This document shows positions 17,882-27,189 of a stretch of DNA of 64,000 bases, in pieces. Made by a program: the position numbers and the translations under genes. This stretch comes from Clostridium polynesiense (GTDB lineage Bacteria > Bacillota > Clostridia > Clostridiales > Clostridiaceae). The notes under the pieces are model-generated. The model had not been told where the DNA came from. It did no database searches and saw only the letters and a program-made list of their open reading frames with translations. How positions within the stretch are numbered: position 1 is the first letter of the stretch; every line of letters starts with the position of its first letter. The stretch spans positions 1 to 64,000 of the forward strand of contig NZ_CCXI01000142.1 of assembly GCF_000820705.1 (NCBI RefSeq). The letters run 5' to 3'.

Positions 17882-19204
17882 TTACATATAGGTTCTGTTT
17901 TTAACTTGAATATATCTGTTTACCACGGTATATTCAAGCTTTTCTGCCGGACATTCAATGCATAGAATCCCTTTTCTGTTTAGGAGGGATATTATTTTCT
18001 GCCGTTCATCCAAAAGCTCTAAAGCAACACCTTTATTGAATATTTCTTCCTTGGTGGAAGCTTTCTCACCGCTTATAGCTTCAAGGCTTTCATTTTTTAT
18101 AAGCACTATTACAACTATATTGTTTTTTGAAACCATTGGTAGAACTTTAAGAATATATTCAGCTTCCTCCAGGGTATCAAAATCCGTAAATAAGAAGATT
18201 ATGCTTCTATGTCTTTCTTTTCTTTTAAAGTAGAAAAAAGCATCTTCATAATTTGAAGTCTCATTGGTGTGATCTATATGATAAAGTGCTTCTAATATCT
18301 TATTTCTATGTTCCGGCCCTTTCCCCGGCATTATCATACTGTTAACTTCCCTGTTAAAAAGCAGCAGCCCTGACTCATCACCATTTTGATTAACTACATC
18401 AGAGAGCACCAGAGCAGTATTTACTACCATATCCAGCTTTCTGTATCCCTTCAAAGTATAGCTCATGGGTCTTCGTGTATCTATAAATATATGAACATGC
18501 TGATTTTTTTCCGGCTCATACTGATTAACAATAGGCTTATTTCCTCTGGCTGTAGCTTTCCAGTTTATTTTCCTGTACTCATCTCCTGCAGTATATTCTC
18601 TTAAGCTTTCAAAGGAAGTACCTCTTCCCAGCATCCTCAAGTTTCGCTGCCCCTGCTTAAAGGAACGGTTATTAGTTATGCCTAGCCTGTATTTTCTTAA
18701 ATTCTTCATATTAGGATAAACCTTAAATTCTCTGGGAATCCTGATCTTAGAATTTATCATGCAGAGCTTCAGCTTTCCCTGATATCTTGCATGAACCTTC
18801 CTGAAGGTAAAAGCACCTCGCTTTGTAGGCATCACTTCATAACTGAATATACTTTTATTATGAGGGGGAACCTTTCCACTCATTATGCTTTCCTTAAATT
18901 TAAAATGATGTTCCGGTATTTCATCTTTAAGCTCTATATAAAGCTCTCTTTCACTCTTGTTATAAACCTCAAAGGATATTTTTTCATTTTCATATAAAGA
19001 TAAGGAATCATGGCCTGTTCTTTCTATAAATATTCTTCCGTTTTCCTTTGATATTAAATAATCCGTTATAAGCAGCATAAAAGCTATAGCATTGTAGAGT
19101 ATAAAGAATATAAAGGAATTATCTAATATTAAGGAAAATGTAAGAATCACCGCTCCAAAGAGCAGTAAGTATATAAAACGTTTTGTAATACTCAAATATA
19201 TCAC
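17882..19204 (-). CDS. DUF58 protein (vWA-like)
   Basis: A 440-residue protein. Two N-terminal membrane helices, an Ig-like extracellular stretch, then the DUF58 signature (GRGTSFESLREYTAGDEYR, INWKATARGNKPIVNQYE) that leads into a von Willebrand A-like fold with a metal-site-like DTRRPMS. DUF58 proteins work with MoxR ATPases, possibly in assembly or activation of membrane complexes. The gene starts 8 bp after the MoxR stop on the same strand. Confidence 0.9.
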   Translation of the reverse strand: MIYLSITKRFIYLLLFGAVILTFSLILDNSFIFFILYNAIAFMLLITDYLISKENGRIFIERTGHDSLSLYENEKISFEVYNKSERELYIELKDEIPEHHFKFKESIMSGKVPPHNKSIFSYEVMPTKRGAFTFRKVHARYQGKLKLCMINSKIRIPREFKVYPNMKNLRKYRLGITNNRSFKQGQRNLRMLGRGTSFESLREYTAGDEYRKINWKATARGNKPIVNQYEPEKNQHVHIFIDTRRPMSYTLKGYRKLDMVVNTALVLSDVVNQNGDESGLLLFNREVNSMIMPGKGPEHRNKILEALYHIDHTNETSNYEDAFFYFKRKERHRSIIFLFTDFDTLEEAEYILKVLPMVSKNNIVVIVLIKNESLEAISGEKASTKEEIFNKGVALELLDERQKIISLLNRKGILCIECPAEKLEYTVVNRYIQVKNRTYM

Positions 19205-19212
19205 TCTACTCT

Positions 19213-20178
19213 CTATCTAGGTACTTTTATTTTTGCAAGTATATCCTTAAGAACCTGATCTGCTTTAATACCCTCAAGCTCTAATTCAGGCTTTAATATT
19301 ATCCTATGCCTTAGAGTAGGAATAGCCATCTTCTTTATATCCTCAGGAATTACATAATCCCTGCCGCTGTAGGCCGCCGCTCCCTTAGCACATTGCATTA
19401 ATGCTATAGATCCTCTGGGAGAGCTTCCTATATCTATAGTAGGATTATTTCTGGTTTCCGCGATTATATTAACAATATATTCAATTAAAGCCTCTTCTAT
19501 CTGTACTTTCTGAACTTCTTCCCTGCTTCTTAAAATATCCTCGGGAGTAAACAGAGACTGTATACCGCATTTATCTAAATCTGTACTGGAAAAACCTTGA
19601 TTATGACGTTTTAAAACCTCATTTTCAGCTTTTAATGAAGGATAATCTATTACTATCTTCATAAGAAATCTGTCTATTAATGCCTCAGGAAGAGGATAAG
19701 TTCCCTCATACTCTAAAGGGTTTTGTGTAGCAAATACCATATAAGGCGATGGCAGGTCTATCATTTCTCCGTCTATAGATACAGTGTTTTCTGCCATAGC
19801 TTCTAATAATCCTGCTTGTGTTTTAGGCGGTGTACGGTTAATTTCATCTGCTAATAGGAAGTTTGTAAAAACCGGTCCTTTTGTGAGCTCAAATTCCCTT
19901 GTCTGCATATTAAATATCTTTGTACCGGTAACATCTGCCGGCATAAGATCCGGTGTAAATTGTATCCTTTTAAAATCTAAGTCCAGGGTTTTTGCCAGAG
20001 TTTTAATCATCAGGGTTTTAGCAAGCCCCGGTACGCCTTCTATAAGTACATGTCCACCGCTTATAAGGCTTATAATAGATTGCTCTATCAGCTCATCCTG
20101 CTCTACAATTACCTTTCTAAGCTCTCTATTTATACCCTCCACTATATTTATCACTTTATTGTTTTCCAGGTTTTCCAA
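19213..20178 (-). CDS. MoxR-type AAA+ ATPase
   Basis: A 321-residue AAA+ ATPase. Walker A GVPGLAKT (about residues 51-58), Walker B LLADEINR, sensor 1 FATQNP and the arginine-finger region LIDRFLMK. MoxR proteins act as chaperone-like ATPases that help mature or activate a partner complex, often DUF58/vWA proteins. The start is TTG at 20178 with AGGAGA 8 nt upstream; it overlaps the end of the DUF4350 gene by 28 nt, so translation is coupled. Confidence 0.93.
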   Translation of the reverse strand: MENLENNKVINIVEGINRELRKVIVEQDELIEQSIISLISGGHVLIEGVPGLAKTLMIKTLAKTLDLDFKRIQFTPDLMPADVTGTKIFNMQTREFELTKGPVFTNFLLADEINRTPPKTQAGLLEAMAENTVSIDGEMIDLPSPYMVFATQNPLEYEGTYPLPEALIDRFLMKIVIDYPSLKAENEVLKRHNQGFSSTDLDKCGIQSLFTPEDILRSREEVQKVQIEEALIEYIVNIIAETRNNPTIDIGSSPRGSIALMQCAKGAAAYSGRDYVIPEDIKKMAIPTLRHRIILKPELELEGIKADQVLKDILAKIKVPR

Positions 20179-21155
20179 TATGAATCTCTCCTTTTTGCTA
20201 TAGCATTGTTAAGCTCTTCTATTATATTTATTATCTGAAGGCATTCCCTTCCGTTGCATTTTTTATTTTTATCCATCCTATTCATAAACTCATAAACCTT
20301 TTTAGCTTCTTTCAACATAGGAAGTCCTTCATTCTCCCACTTTTCTAACCAGGTTTCATGATTAGCTTTAATTTCCTTCAGTAACCCTGTATAGTAGTTT
20401 TCAGTTATAATATCCCAGCAGTCAGCCCTGCTGTAAATAGAAGCTGTATTATAAAGGTACTCATTTTCTGTCCTCTCCGTTTCCTCATAAAGAGGTATAG
20501 GCTTTCCGAACCTTTTTCCTTTATAGTAATATAGAGCCATTATAGCTAATACCAGCTGATAAACTATAATCTTCATGGCAAAAGGGATGCTGCCCCACAG
20601 GGATTTCCCTTCATTAGGCAGATATATAAAATATTCGTTAAAGTATATTCTTTTATAAGTACTCTTATCAAGTTCCTTAACTAATTTGTAAGCATCTGAA
20701 GTATTCTTGGTCAAAGTTTTATTAGTAAAATAAGAAGGATTGAAAGTGACTACCTTACCTTTAAAATAAGTATATTGAGCAGTCCCCTTTTCCTCTTTAG
20801 AAGCAAGCTTATATTCTGTATTTTCTAGATTCCTTGAGGTCAAATATATTATTTTTCCTCCCTTTTTAATCCACTGCATTATTTCCGGAGAATTAATATC
20901 GAATTGCCCATAGTCAGCTATAATCTGAATGCTTTGAGTCTCAATGGAGCCTACAGGCTTTAATGTCCTTTCTACAGGGTACTTTAATTCCTTCAATCCT
21001 TGGAAAAACACGCTGTATCCACCTTTTGTATTATTTATTACAGAATAATTCGGTAGATTGTCCTCCATTCTGCTGCTTAATATAAATGCTCCTATGAGGA
21101 ATATTGGCATGAGTATGAATAAGGCTATAAGTTCTTTGCTAAGCTTTTTTTTCAA
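20151..21155 (-). CDS. DUF4350 membrane protein
   Basis: A 334-residue protein with an N-terminal anchor (LIALFILMPIFLIGAFILSS), an extracytoplasmic domain typical of DUF4350 (YSVINNTKGGYSVFFQGLKE, WIKKGGKIIYLTS) and a second membrane helix near residue 205 (GSIPFAMKIIVYQLVLAIMA). A cytoplasmic tail follows. DUF4350 proteins have a GATase-like fold without known activity and are found in MoxR operons. It overlaps both neighbours on the same strand. Confidence 0.85.
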   Translation of the reverse strand: MKKKLSKELIALFILMPIFLIGAFILSSRMEDNLPNYSVINNTKGGYSVFFQGLKELKYPVERTLKPVGSIETQSIQIIADYGQFDINSPEIMQWIKKGGKIIYLTSRNLENTEYKLASKEEKGTAQYTYFKGKVVTFNPSYFTNKTLTKNTSDAYKLVKELDKSTYKRIYFNEYFIYLPNEGKSLWGSIPFAMKIIVYQLVLAIMALYYYKGKRFGKPIPLYEETERTENEYLYNTASIYSRADCWDIITENYYTGLLKEIKANHETWLEKWENEGLPMLKEAKKVYEFMNRMDKNKKCNGRECLQIINIIEELNNAIAKRRDSYWKTWKTIK

Positions 21156-21810
21156 CAGTCATCACCTCATTCCATAAAAGCTCTGTCTTTGAGTTCCAGG
21201 AATTATACATGTCCTGAGTGCAGGCTTTATTTCCGTACCAGATGAAATTAAAAATGTTCATAAGCTCTTTTATTTCTTTAAGCTTAAAGAAATTTTCTTT
21301 CATCAGATATTTATAAATTTCTTCATTGGTTTTTGTCTCATCTAAATACAGCAGGCTTTTTTCATGTAGTAAAAACAGCAAAGCAATGAAATCCATCCTT
21401 ATAGCTTCCCTGTATTCACCTTTTTCCTTAAGGGTAGAAGCCTTGTTTTTTAAGCTTTGAGGAGTTGCAGCTTCGTCAATTCTTTCTCCCAGAATCTCTT
21501 GAAGCTTATTTCTATTTTTAAGTACTTTATTAGTTTTCATCACTACAAAAATAATCAATGCCACTAAAAGAATTATTCCTATAATCATAAAGATATCCGA
21601 TAACATCTCTGGAGCTTCCGGAGAAAAATTTGCACCTGAAAAATGCTTCTGCATGAAATCAACAATTTTTCTCATCAAAGTTCTTCGAAATTTATCCATT
21701 AAAGTTTCTGAATCCCTTACTAAGTGGCTGTATTCAGGCTTATTTAATATATTCTGTATTGAATTTTCAAACTCGGTTGGCGAAGTAATAATTAAACTCA
21801 ATAATCTCAC
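21139..21810 (-). CDS. DUF4129 membrane protein
   Basis: A 223-residue protein with one clear membrane helix (residues about 73-92, DIFMIIGIILLVALIIFVVM) and a cytoplasmic DUF4129 domain (KGEYREAIRMDFIALLFLL, with FNFIWYGNKACT near the C-terminus). DUF4129 commonly accompanies DUF58/MoxR genes and transglutaminase-like proteins. The GTG start immediately follows the TAA of the upstream gene (TAAGTG) with AAAGGA as ribosome binding site; its end overlaps the DUF4350 gene by 17 nt. Confidence 0.85.
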   Translation of the reverse strand: MRLLSLIITSPTEFENSIQNILNKPEYSHLVRDSETLMDKFRRTLMRKIVDFMQKHFSGANFSPEAPEMLSDIFMIIGIILLVALIIFVVMKTNKVLKNRNKLQEILGERIDEAATPQSLKNKASTLKEKGEYREAIRMDFIALLFLLHEKSLLYLDETKTNEEIYKYLMKENFFKLKEIKELMNIFNFIWYGNKACTQDMYNSWNSKTELLWNEVMTVEKKA

Positions 21811-22770
21811 TTAACTATTTCCTTTCATGGTATCTCGTAATTTTTTTATCCTCAATTCTAAATCCAGCCCCTCTATTTTAAATCTCTGATTGTAATAAAG
21901 CATGGTGGTAAAAATCCCTCCTATAGGTGTCACTATGAGCCATGTCATAATATTAATAGGTCCTGATAATATACCAAATAATCCTCCCAAAAGTACTTTA
22001 AAATCAGAATTTGCATTAAACAATTTTCCTAATAAAAATACAATACCAATTATTAAACTTACTACAGCTTGAAGGGAATATCTTATACCTGCAACAGTTA
22101 TAACAAATACAAAATTATATAAAACTATTCTCCAGAAATTTTTTCTTACCAGCATTATACTCTTTTTAATAGCTGAAAAAGCACCTTTACCTTCTATAAC
22201 CCCTGCATGGAAGGAAAATGAAAACAGCGAAAAATATATAAGCATCACAGCAGAGACAGCAATCATTAAAAGCAAGGGTACCCCTAGAAGAGGAATCCAC
22301 GATGCATTAATGAGGGCAATATTTAAATAATAATTGGTTTCAAAGCTTTCTACGATGGATTTTATTATGAACCAAAAGACTCCTATAGCAGGCAAAAGAG
22401 AAATCCCTACCATGATTAAAATAAGAAATATCTTAGGAAGGGCTTTAAAAGAAAGTGAAATAGCCTTTTGCACCGTAACCTTATACCCTGTAAATTCCTC
22501 AGCAGATATGCTGATCATCCCAACATAAATGGATACTGCAAAAGTTGAAGCTACTAGTATAAGTAAGGATATAAAAAGCACCATAAAAAAATCAGAAGGT
22601 GATAAAGATAATACTACTCCAAATATAACAGCACCTAACATTATTGATATAAAAGCTATTACCCCCACAATAATGCTGTAAGCTAAATTGAATAATACCA
22701 ATGTCTTTAGTTTTTTTCTTAAAACATCTATGGATCTATCCAGTATTTGTGAAAGACTCATTATTTCCAT
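21811..22770 (-). CDS. Polytopic membrane protein of the MoxR cluster
   Basis: A protein of about 319 residues with six predicted helices, resembling the glycerophosphodiester-phosphodiesterase membrane domain or DUF975-like proteins. The N-terminus (SLSQILDRSIDVLRKKLKTL) is amphipathic, as usual for this group. I place the start at the ATG at 22770 behind GGGAGG; a reading from 22806 would cross that box. It is first in the operon that continues with DUF4129, DUF4350, MoxR and DUF58. Function is unknown; it may be the membrane partner of the ATPase. Confidence 0.75.
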   Translation of the reverse strand: MEIMSLSQILDRSIDVLRKKLKTLVLFNLAYSIIVGVIAFISIMLGAVIFGVVLSLSPSDFFMVLFISLLILVASTFAVSIYVGMISISAEEFTGYKVTVQKAISLSFKALPKIFLILIMVGISLLPAIGVFWFIIKSIVESFETNYYLNIALINASWIPLLGVPLLLMIAVSAVMLIYFSLFSFSFHAGVIEGKGAFSAIKKSIMLVRKNFWRIVLYNFVFVITVAGIRYSLQAVVSLIIGIVFLLGKLFNANSDFKVLLGGLFGILSGPINIMTWLIVTPIGGIFTTMLYYNQRFKIEGLDLELRIKKLRDTMKGNS

Positions 22771-22898
22771 GTCATACCTCCCGGACGCCGATTTTGATAA
22801 TATCATTACCTAAATTTTACTAAAATGTTGAGAAAATAGGAAGTATATTTTCAATAATAATTATTTAAAAATAATTGTTAACATTTTAGAAAAATATA

Positions 22899-22960
22899 GG
22901 TGCCAGGCACGTGACAAGTGACAAACTTTAAAGTTTGTCACTTGTCACGTGCCTGGCACC
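22899..22960. repeat. GGTGCCAGGCAC palindrome, copy 2 (perfect)
   Basis: A perfect 62-bp palindrome, 31 bp per arm, opening GGTGCCAGGCACGTGACAAG and with ACTTTAAAGT at the centre. It ends 6 bp before the stop codon of the exporter permease gene, and the T-rich flank makes it a probable terminator for that gene. Confidence 0.95.
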
Positions 22961-22966
22961 TTTCTT

Positions 22967-25900
22967 TTAATCTACTGATTTCAAGGATTCTACCATTTTT
23001 ATTTTCTTAAGCTTATGATACATTACCAAATTAACAATACCTGCAAAGATCATAGTTAATATAAAGGAATATACATAGCTCATAGCTTTTATTTCTCTTC
23101 CAAACATCAGATTTTCCACCTCTGAGGTAACTACAATAAACTGGTGAAGGAATATTCCTAAAACGAGGCCCACTAAAGCTCCCAGCATGGTAAGTATGAT
23201 ATTTTCCCTGTACACATAAGCGGATACTTCTTTATCATAAAAACCTAAAACCTTAATAGTGGCAATCTCCCTGAGCCTTTCACTTACATTTATGTTAGTA
23301 AGATTGTAAAGCACTATAAAAGCCAGCGCTCCCGCTGATACTATAAGTACTATAATCACGTAGTTCAAGCTCCTGGTAACATCGCTGAAGGTTCTGTTTA
23401 TTTCAGTGGTAAAGGATAGTGAACTTACCTCCTGATGAGTAAGAAGATCCTCAGAAAGCTTATTTTCAAAATCAGAACTGCTCTCTGAAGTTTTCGCCAT
23501 TATTTTATGGAATTCCGGCTTTTTTCCATAGAGTTTCTCATAAAGCACAGGGGTCATATAAGCATAATGTCCGGCATAGTTTTCTGTAATACCTATTATC
23601 TCTGCTTCATACCTTTCATCCTCTTCTCCTCTTATGGATACCTTATCTCCTATCTTTACATTAAGGCCTTTTGAAAGCTTTTCTGTTAAAATTACTCCTT
23701 CGTCAGTAAGGTGCAATTTATCCTGATTAACTCTTCCCCTTAAAGAAATAAAGTCTTCAAGAGTTTTAGTATCCTTTGGAACCATTAAGGAAACGCTTTT
23801 TTCTTCACCACCTGCATCCATCTTTATATTCTCTTCTCTCATAAACATATGATCTGTAATTCTGTGTTCTTGAGATAGAGAATTAATAAACTCTGCATTT
23901 TTACCTGAATTTATTGAATCCTTTAAATCTATAATAAGCTGGTATTTAAATATCTCTTCAAACTGCTTGGAGGTTATTGAAACAATAGAATCTTTAAGTC
24001 CAAATCCTACCAAAAGAAGTGCTGTACAACCTCCTATACCCAGTATGGTCATTATAAATCTCTTTTTATATCTAAATATGTTTCTTGCAGTAACTTTATG
24101 AGTAAAGCTTAACCTTGACCACAAGGGTTTTATTCTCTCAAGGAAAATTCTTTTTCCTGATTTAGGAGCCTTTGGTCTCATAAGGAGAGCAGGGGCAGCC
24201 ATAAGCTCCTTATAGCAGGCAAACCACGTTGCTGCAAGAGTTGTTAATACGGAGCCGGCGATAGCTAATGCTACAGAAGGTCCATCAAACTCTACTACAA
24301 ATTCAGGGAGTATATACATCATCCTGAATGCATTAAATATAACTCTTGGGAATACCTGTACTCCTATAAGCACTCCTACAAGTCCACCGGTTAGACTGGC
24401 AAGCAATGCATAAATGAGATATTTTGAAGCAATGGCTGCTTTTCCGTATCCCATAGCTTTATAAGTTCCTATATAAATCCTCTGCTCATCTACCATTCTG
24501 GTCATAGTAGTAAGAGAAACTAAAGCTGCTATGAGGAAGAAGAACACAGGAAACACCTTTGAAATAGCATCCATCCTATCTGCTGCATTGCCATATTCTA
24601 CATATCCAAAGTTAGTATTTCTATCAAGTACATACCACTTTGGTTTTTCAATGCTATTTATATCCTCTTCGGCATCAGCAATCTTGTTTCTTGCATCAGC
24701 AAGTTTTTCATCCGATTCCCTTTTCCCTTTTTCATACTCTTCTTCGCCCTTTTTCAATTCTGCTTTAGAGCTTTCAATCTTCCTTTCTGCCGCACTGAAT
24801 TCATCCTCTGCCTTTTTCTTTGAAGCTTCCAGTTTTTCTGATTCCTGTTCAAGTTTTACTTTAGATGCTCCCAGAGTCCTCTTTGCCTCCTGAAGTTTCA
24901 GTCCCCCTGCTTTCAGCTCCTGCTTTTTCCCCTGAAGCTGCTTCTTAGAAGCTTCAATATGTGCTCTTTCTTTAGAAATAGCTGCTTCTCCTGCCGCTAT
25001 TTGCTGCTGCAGCATCTGTCTTTCAGCTTCTGTTAAACTTTTATTGTTTTCCAAAATATATTTAAGGTCATTTATCTTTTGCTGCGCACTTGTTAACTGA
25101 CTTTCCCCTTCGGCAATCTGTTTTTCCGCAGCTGCAAATTCTTTTTCCGCTCTGGATTTATTTTCTAAAAACGCAGAATACTGTTCCTCATATTTTTTCT
25201 CACCCTGCTGAAGATCTTTGTATCCTTGATTAAGCTTATTTTCAGCATCTGTAATAATATTTTTAAATCTCTGACGATTTTCCTTTAAAGCCTTTTCTCC
25301 CTGAGCTATTTTATTTCTTCCATCCTGAAGCTTATCCTCTGCCTCTTTAAGCTCTTTTTTCTGAGTTTCCTCACCTTCAGCTAAATCCTTCTTTGCCTTT
25401 GAAAGCTCCTTCTGCGCTTCAGCCATTATTTCTTCATATCTTATTTCTTTTCTTTCATCACCTAAAGCCTCCAGCTTATCCTTTACAGGATTAATTATAT
25501 TTTTATATTCTTCACTGTAACTTGCCTCTTTTCTGGCATTATTAGAAGTTATAAATATATCCGTATAAGCCGGAATATTAAAGTCCTCCTGAGGTATCAT
25601 TATATAAGCGCTTATCTTACCGTTTCCTATAGAGGTTCTTCCTCTTTCATAAGAAATATAATAAGGTGACTCCACCACTCCTACTATTGTAAATTCATTA
25701 GTCTTAAGGCTTTCCTCAATGTCTTTATCAGTTCCTGATTTTATCTTGATCTTGTCACCTATAGACAAACCATTGCTTAATATTTTTCCTTTTTCAACCA
25801 CTGCCTCTCCTGACTTTTCAGGCAGCCTGCCCTCTATAAGCCTTGGTCGGTTTATAAAATCTTCATCCTTAGAATCCAGTTTATCTAAAGGAAGAGCAAA

Positions 25901-26218
25901 AACCTTTATCCCCTGATCTTTATTTTCAATGTTTACAAGGCCATCCATAGAGTAAGTAGGAAACACTCCCTGAGTTTCCTGCAGATTTTTTACAGCCTCC
26001 ACATCCTTATCGGTAAAACCTAAGGTGGATAAAAGATGTATATCCATAAATCTGTATTCATCAAAATATCTATCTCCTGTAGCCTTCATGTTAGGTCCTG
26101 TAGCCTTAACTCCCGAAAAAAAAGCTACTCCCAGGGCAACTATCGCAAAAATAGCTAAAAATCTACTGAGGCTCCCCTTTATTTCTCTAAAGGTATCTTT
26201 AATTAAAGAGTTTTTCAT
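22967..26218 (-). CDS. ABC exporter permease of the FtsX/MacB type with long coiled coil
   Basis: A 1083-residue permease. After the first helix (FLAIFAIVALGVAFFSGVKA) comes a MacB-like periplasmic domain, then an unusually long, Glu/Lys/Gln-rich coiled coil (about residues 255-530), then FtsX helices near 555-680, a second MacB-like half opening at about 735 (FIMTILGIGGCTALLLVGFG), and a final FtsX domain with LREIATIKVLGFYDKEVSAY. Such proteins couple ATP hydrolysis to work at the cell surface, for example lipid or peptide export or activation of wall hydrolases. Its ATPase is encoded 1 bp upstream. Confidence 0.9.
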   Translation of the reverse strand: MKNSLIKDTFREIKGSLSRFLAIFAIVALGVAFFSGVKATGPNMKATGDRYFDEYRFMDIHLLSTLGFTDKDVEAVKNLQETQGVFPTYSMDGLVNIENKDQGIKVFALPLDKLDSKDEDFINRPRLIEGRLPEKSGEAVVEKGKILSNGLSIGDKIKIKSGTDKDIEESLKTNEFTIVGVVESPYYISYERGRTSIGNGKISAYIMIPQEDFNIPAYTDIFITSNNARKEASYSEEYKNIINPVKDKLEALGDERKEIRYEEIMAEAQKELSKAKKDLAEGEETQKKELKEAEDKLQDGRNKIAQGEKALKENRQRFKNIITDAENKLNQGYKDLQQGEKKYEEQYSAFLENKSRAEKEFAAAEKQIAEGESQLTSAQQKINDLKYILENNKSLTEAERQMLQQQIAAGEAAISKERAHIEASKKQLQGKKQELKAGGLKLQEAKRTLGASKVKLEQESEKLEASKKKAEDEFSAAERKIESSKAELKKGEEEYEKGKRESDEKLADARNKIADAEEDINSIEKPKWYVLDRNTNFGYVEYGNAADRMDAISKVFPVFFFLIAALVSLTTMTRMVDEQRIYIGTYKAMGYGKAAIASKYLIYALLASLTGGLVGVLIGVQVFPRVIFNAFRMMYILPEFVVEFDGPSVALAIAGSVLTTLAATWFACYKELMAAPALLMRPKAPKSGKRIFLERIKPLWSRLSFTHKVTARNIFRYKKRFIMTILGIGGCTALLLVGFGLKDSIVSITSKQFEEIFKYQLIIDLKDSINSGKNAEFINSLSQEHRITDHMFMREENIKMDAGGEEKSVSLMVPKDTKTLEDFISLRGRVNQDKLHLTDEGVILTEKLSKGLNVKIGDKVSIRGEEDERYEAEIIGITENYAGHYAYMTPVLYEKLYGKKPEFHKIMAKTSESSSDFENKLSEDLLTHQEVSSLSFTTEINRTFSDVTRSLNYVIIVLIVSAGALAFIVLYNLTNINVSERLREIATIKVLGFYDKEVSAYVYRENIILTMLGALVGLVLGIFLHQFIVVTSEVENLMFGREIKAMSYVYSFILTMIFAGIVNLVMYHKLKKIKMVESLKSVD

Positions 26219-26219
26219 G

Positions 26220-26924
26220 TTACCACTCTATTCTTTCTACTGGAGTTGGATTTTGGTTTATTGTGATATCATCCACTTTTCCGTTTTTAATTTTTATAAC
26301 CTTATCTGCCATGGGAGCAATAGCAGAATTATGGGTTATCACCACCACAGTCATGCCCAGGTTTCTGCAGGTATCCTGAAGCAGCTTTAAGATAGATTTA
26401 CCGGTATTATAATCCAAAGCCCCGGTAGGCTCATCGCAGAGTAAAAGCTTAGGCTTCTTTGCCAGAGCTCTTGCTATAGCTACCCTCTGCTGCTCTCCTC
26501 CGGAAAGCTGTGCAGGAAAGTTATCTCTTCTTTCGGATAACCCCACCTGCTTCAAAATAGTTTCCGGATCTAAAGGTTCCTTTCCTATCTGCGTAGCCAG
26601 TTCCACGTTTTCCAAGGCTGTTAGATTTTGAATTAAATTATAGAACTGAAAAACAAATCCGATATCATATCTTCTATAGGTGGTTAGCTGCTTTGAGCTG
26701 TATCCGCTCACCTCATTACCATCTACTATTATTTTTCCGCTGCTAGCAGAGTCCATGCCGCCTAAAATATTTAAAATTGTACTTTTTCCTGCTCCGCTAG
26801 CACCTACAACTATTACAAATTCACCTTTATCTATGGAAAAAGTAACTCCATCTACTGCCTTTATTTCCACTTCTCCCATTTTGTATATCTTTTTTACATC
26901 CTTTAAGTCAATGTAAGAACTCAA
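26220..26924 (-). CDS. ABC exporter ATPase of the MacB/LolD type
   Basis: An ATPase of about 234 residues: Walker [11 protein letters not shown]-loop FQFYNL, signature [15 protein letters not shown], Walker [13 protein letters not shown] and switch His in VITHN. The [15 protein letters not shown] and PTGALD wording is typical of MacB/LolD partners of FtsX permeases. I prefer the TTG start at 26924, 6 nt after AGAGGTG; the GTG at 26933 belongs to that box. It is cotranscribed with the permease. Confidence 0.92.
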   Translation of the reverse strand: MSSYIDLKDVKKIYKMGEVEIKAVDGVTFSIDKGEFVIVVGASGAGKSTILNILGGMDSASSGKIIVDGNEVSGYSSKQLTTYRRYDIGFVFQFYNLIQNLTALENVELATQIGKEPLDPETILKQVGLSERRDNFPAQLSGGEQQRVAIARALAKKPKLLLCDEPTGALDYNTGKSILKLLQDTCRNLGMTVVVITHNSAIAPMADKVIKIKNGKVDDITINQNPTPVERIEW

Positions 26925-27064
26925 ATTTGTCACCTCTTATTATTTAATGTTATATTATTATCTATAATCTACATACCTATTATAGAAACTTTAATTAACA
27001 TCATCTTCTAAATTTTCAAAAATCAGTAATTAGTTATATTTTAATAACTGTATAAAATTATACA

Positions 27065-27104
27065 ATAAAAAACCCTTGTAAAGTCAAGGAATTTACAAGG
27101 ATTT
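27065..27104 (-). terminator. Terminator of the sigma/anti-sigma operon
   Basis: On the minus strand ATCCTTGTAAAT pairs with TTTACAAGGGTT and is followed by TTTTATTG. Confidence 0.75.
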
Positions 27105-27189
27105 AAAGATAATTTTAACAATGATATAAATATAGTAGTTTTACTGTATAAAATGTCAAACTAAAAGGTCTTTTATATAGTTGTTTAAT

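Noticed and set aside
24531-24893. A 120-codon + strand open frame inside the exporter permease gene
   Set aside because: It is antisense to the coiled-coil region, is Ser/Phe-rich as expected for the complement of Glu/Lys codons, and has no ribosome binding site.
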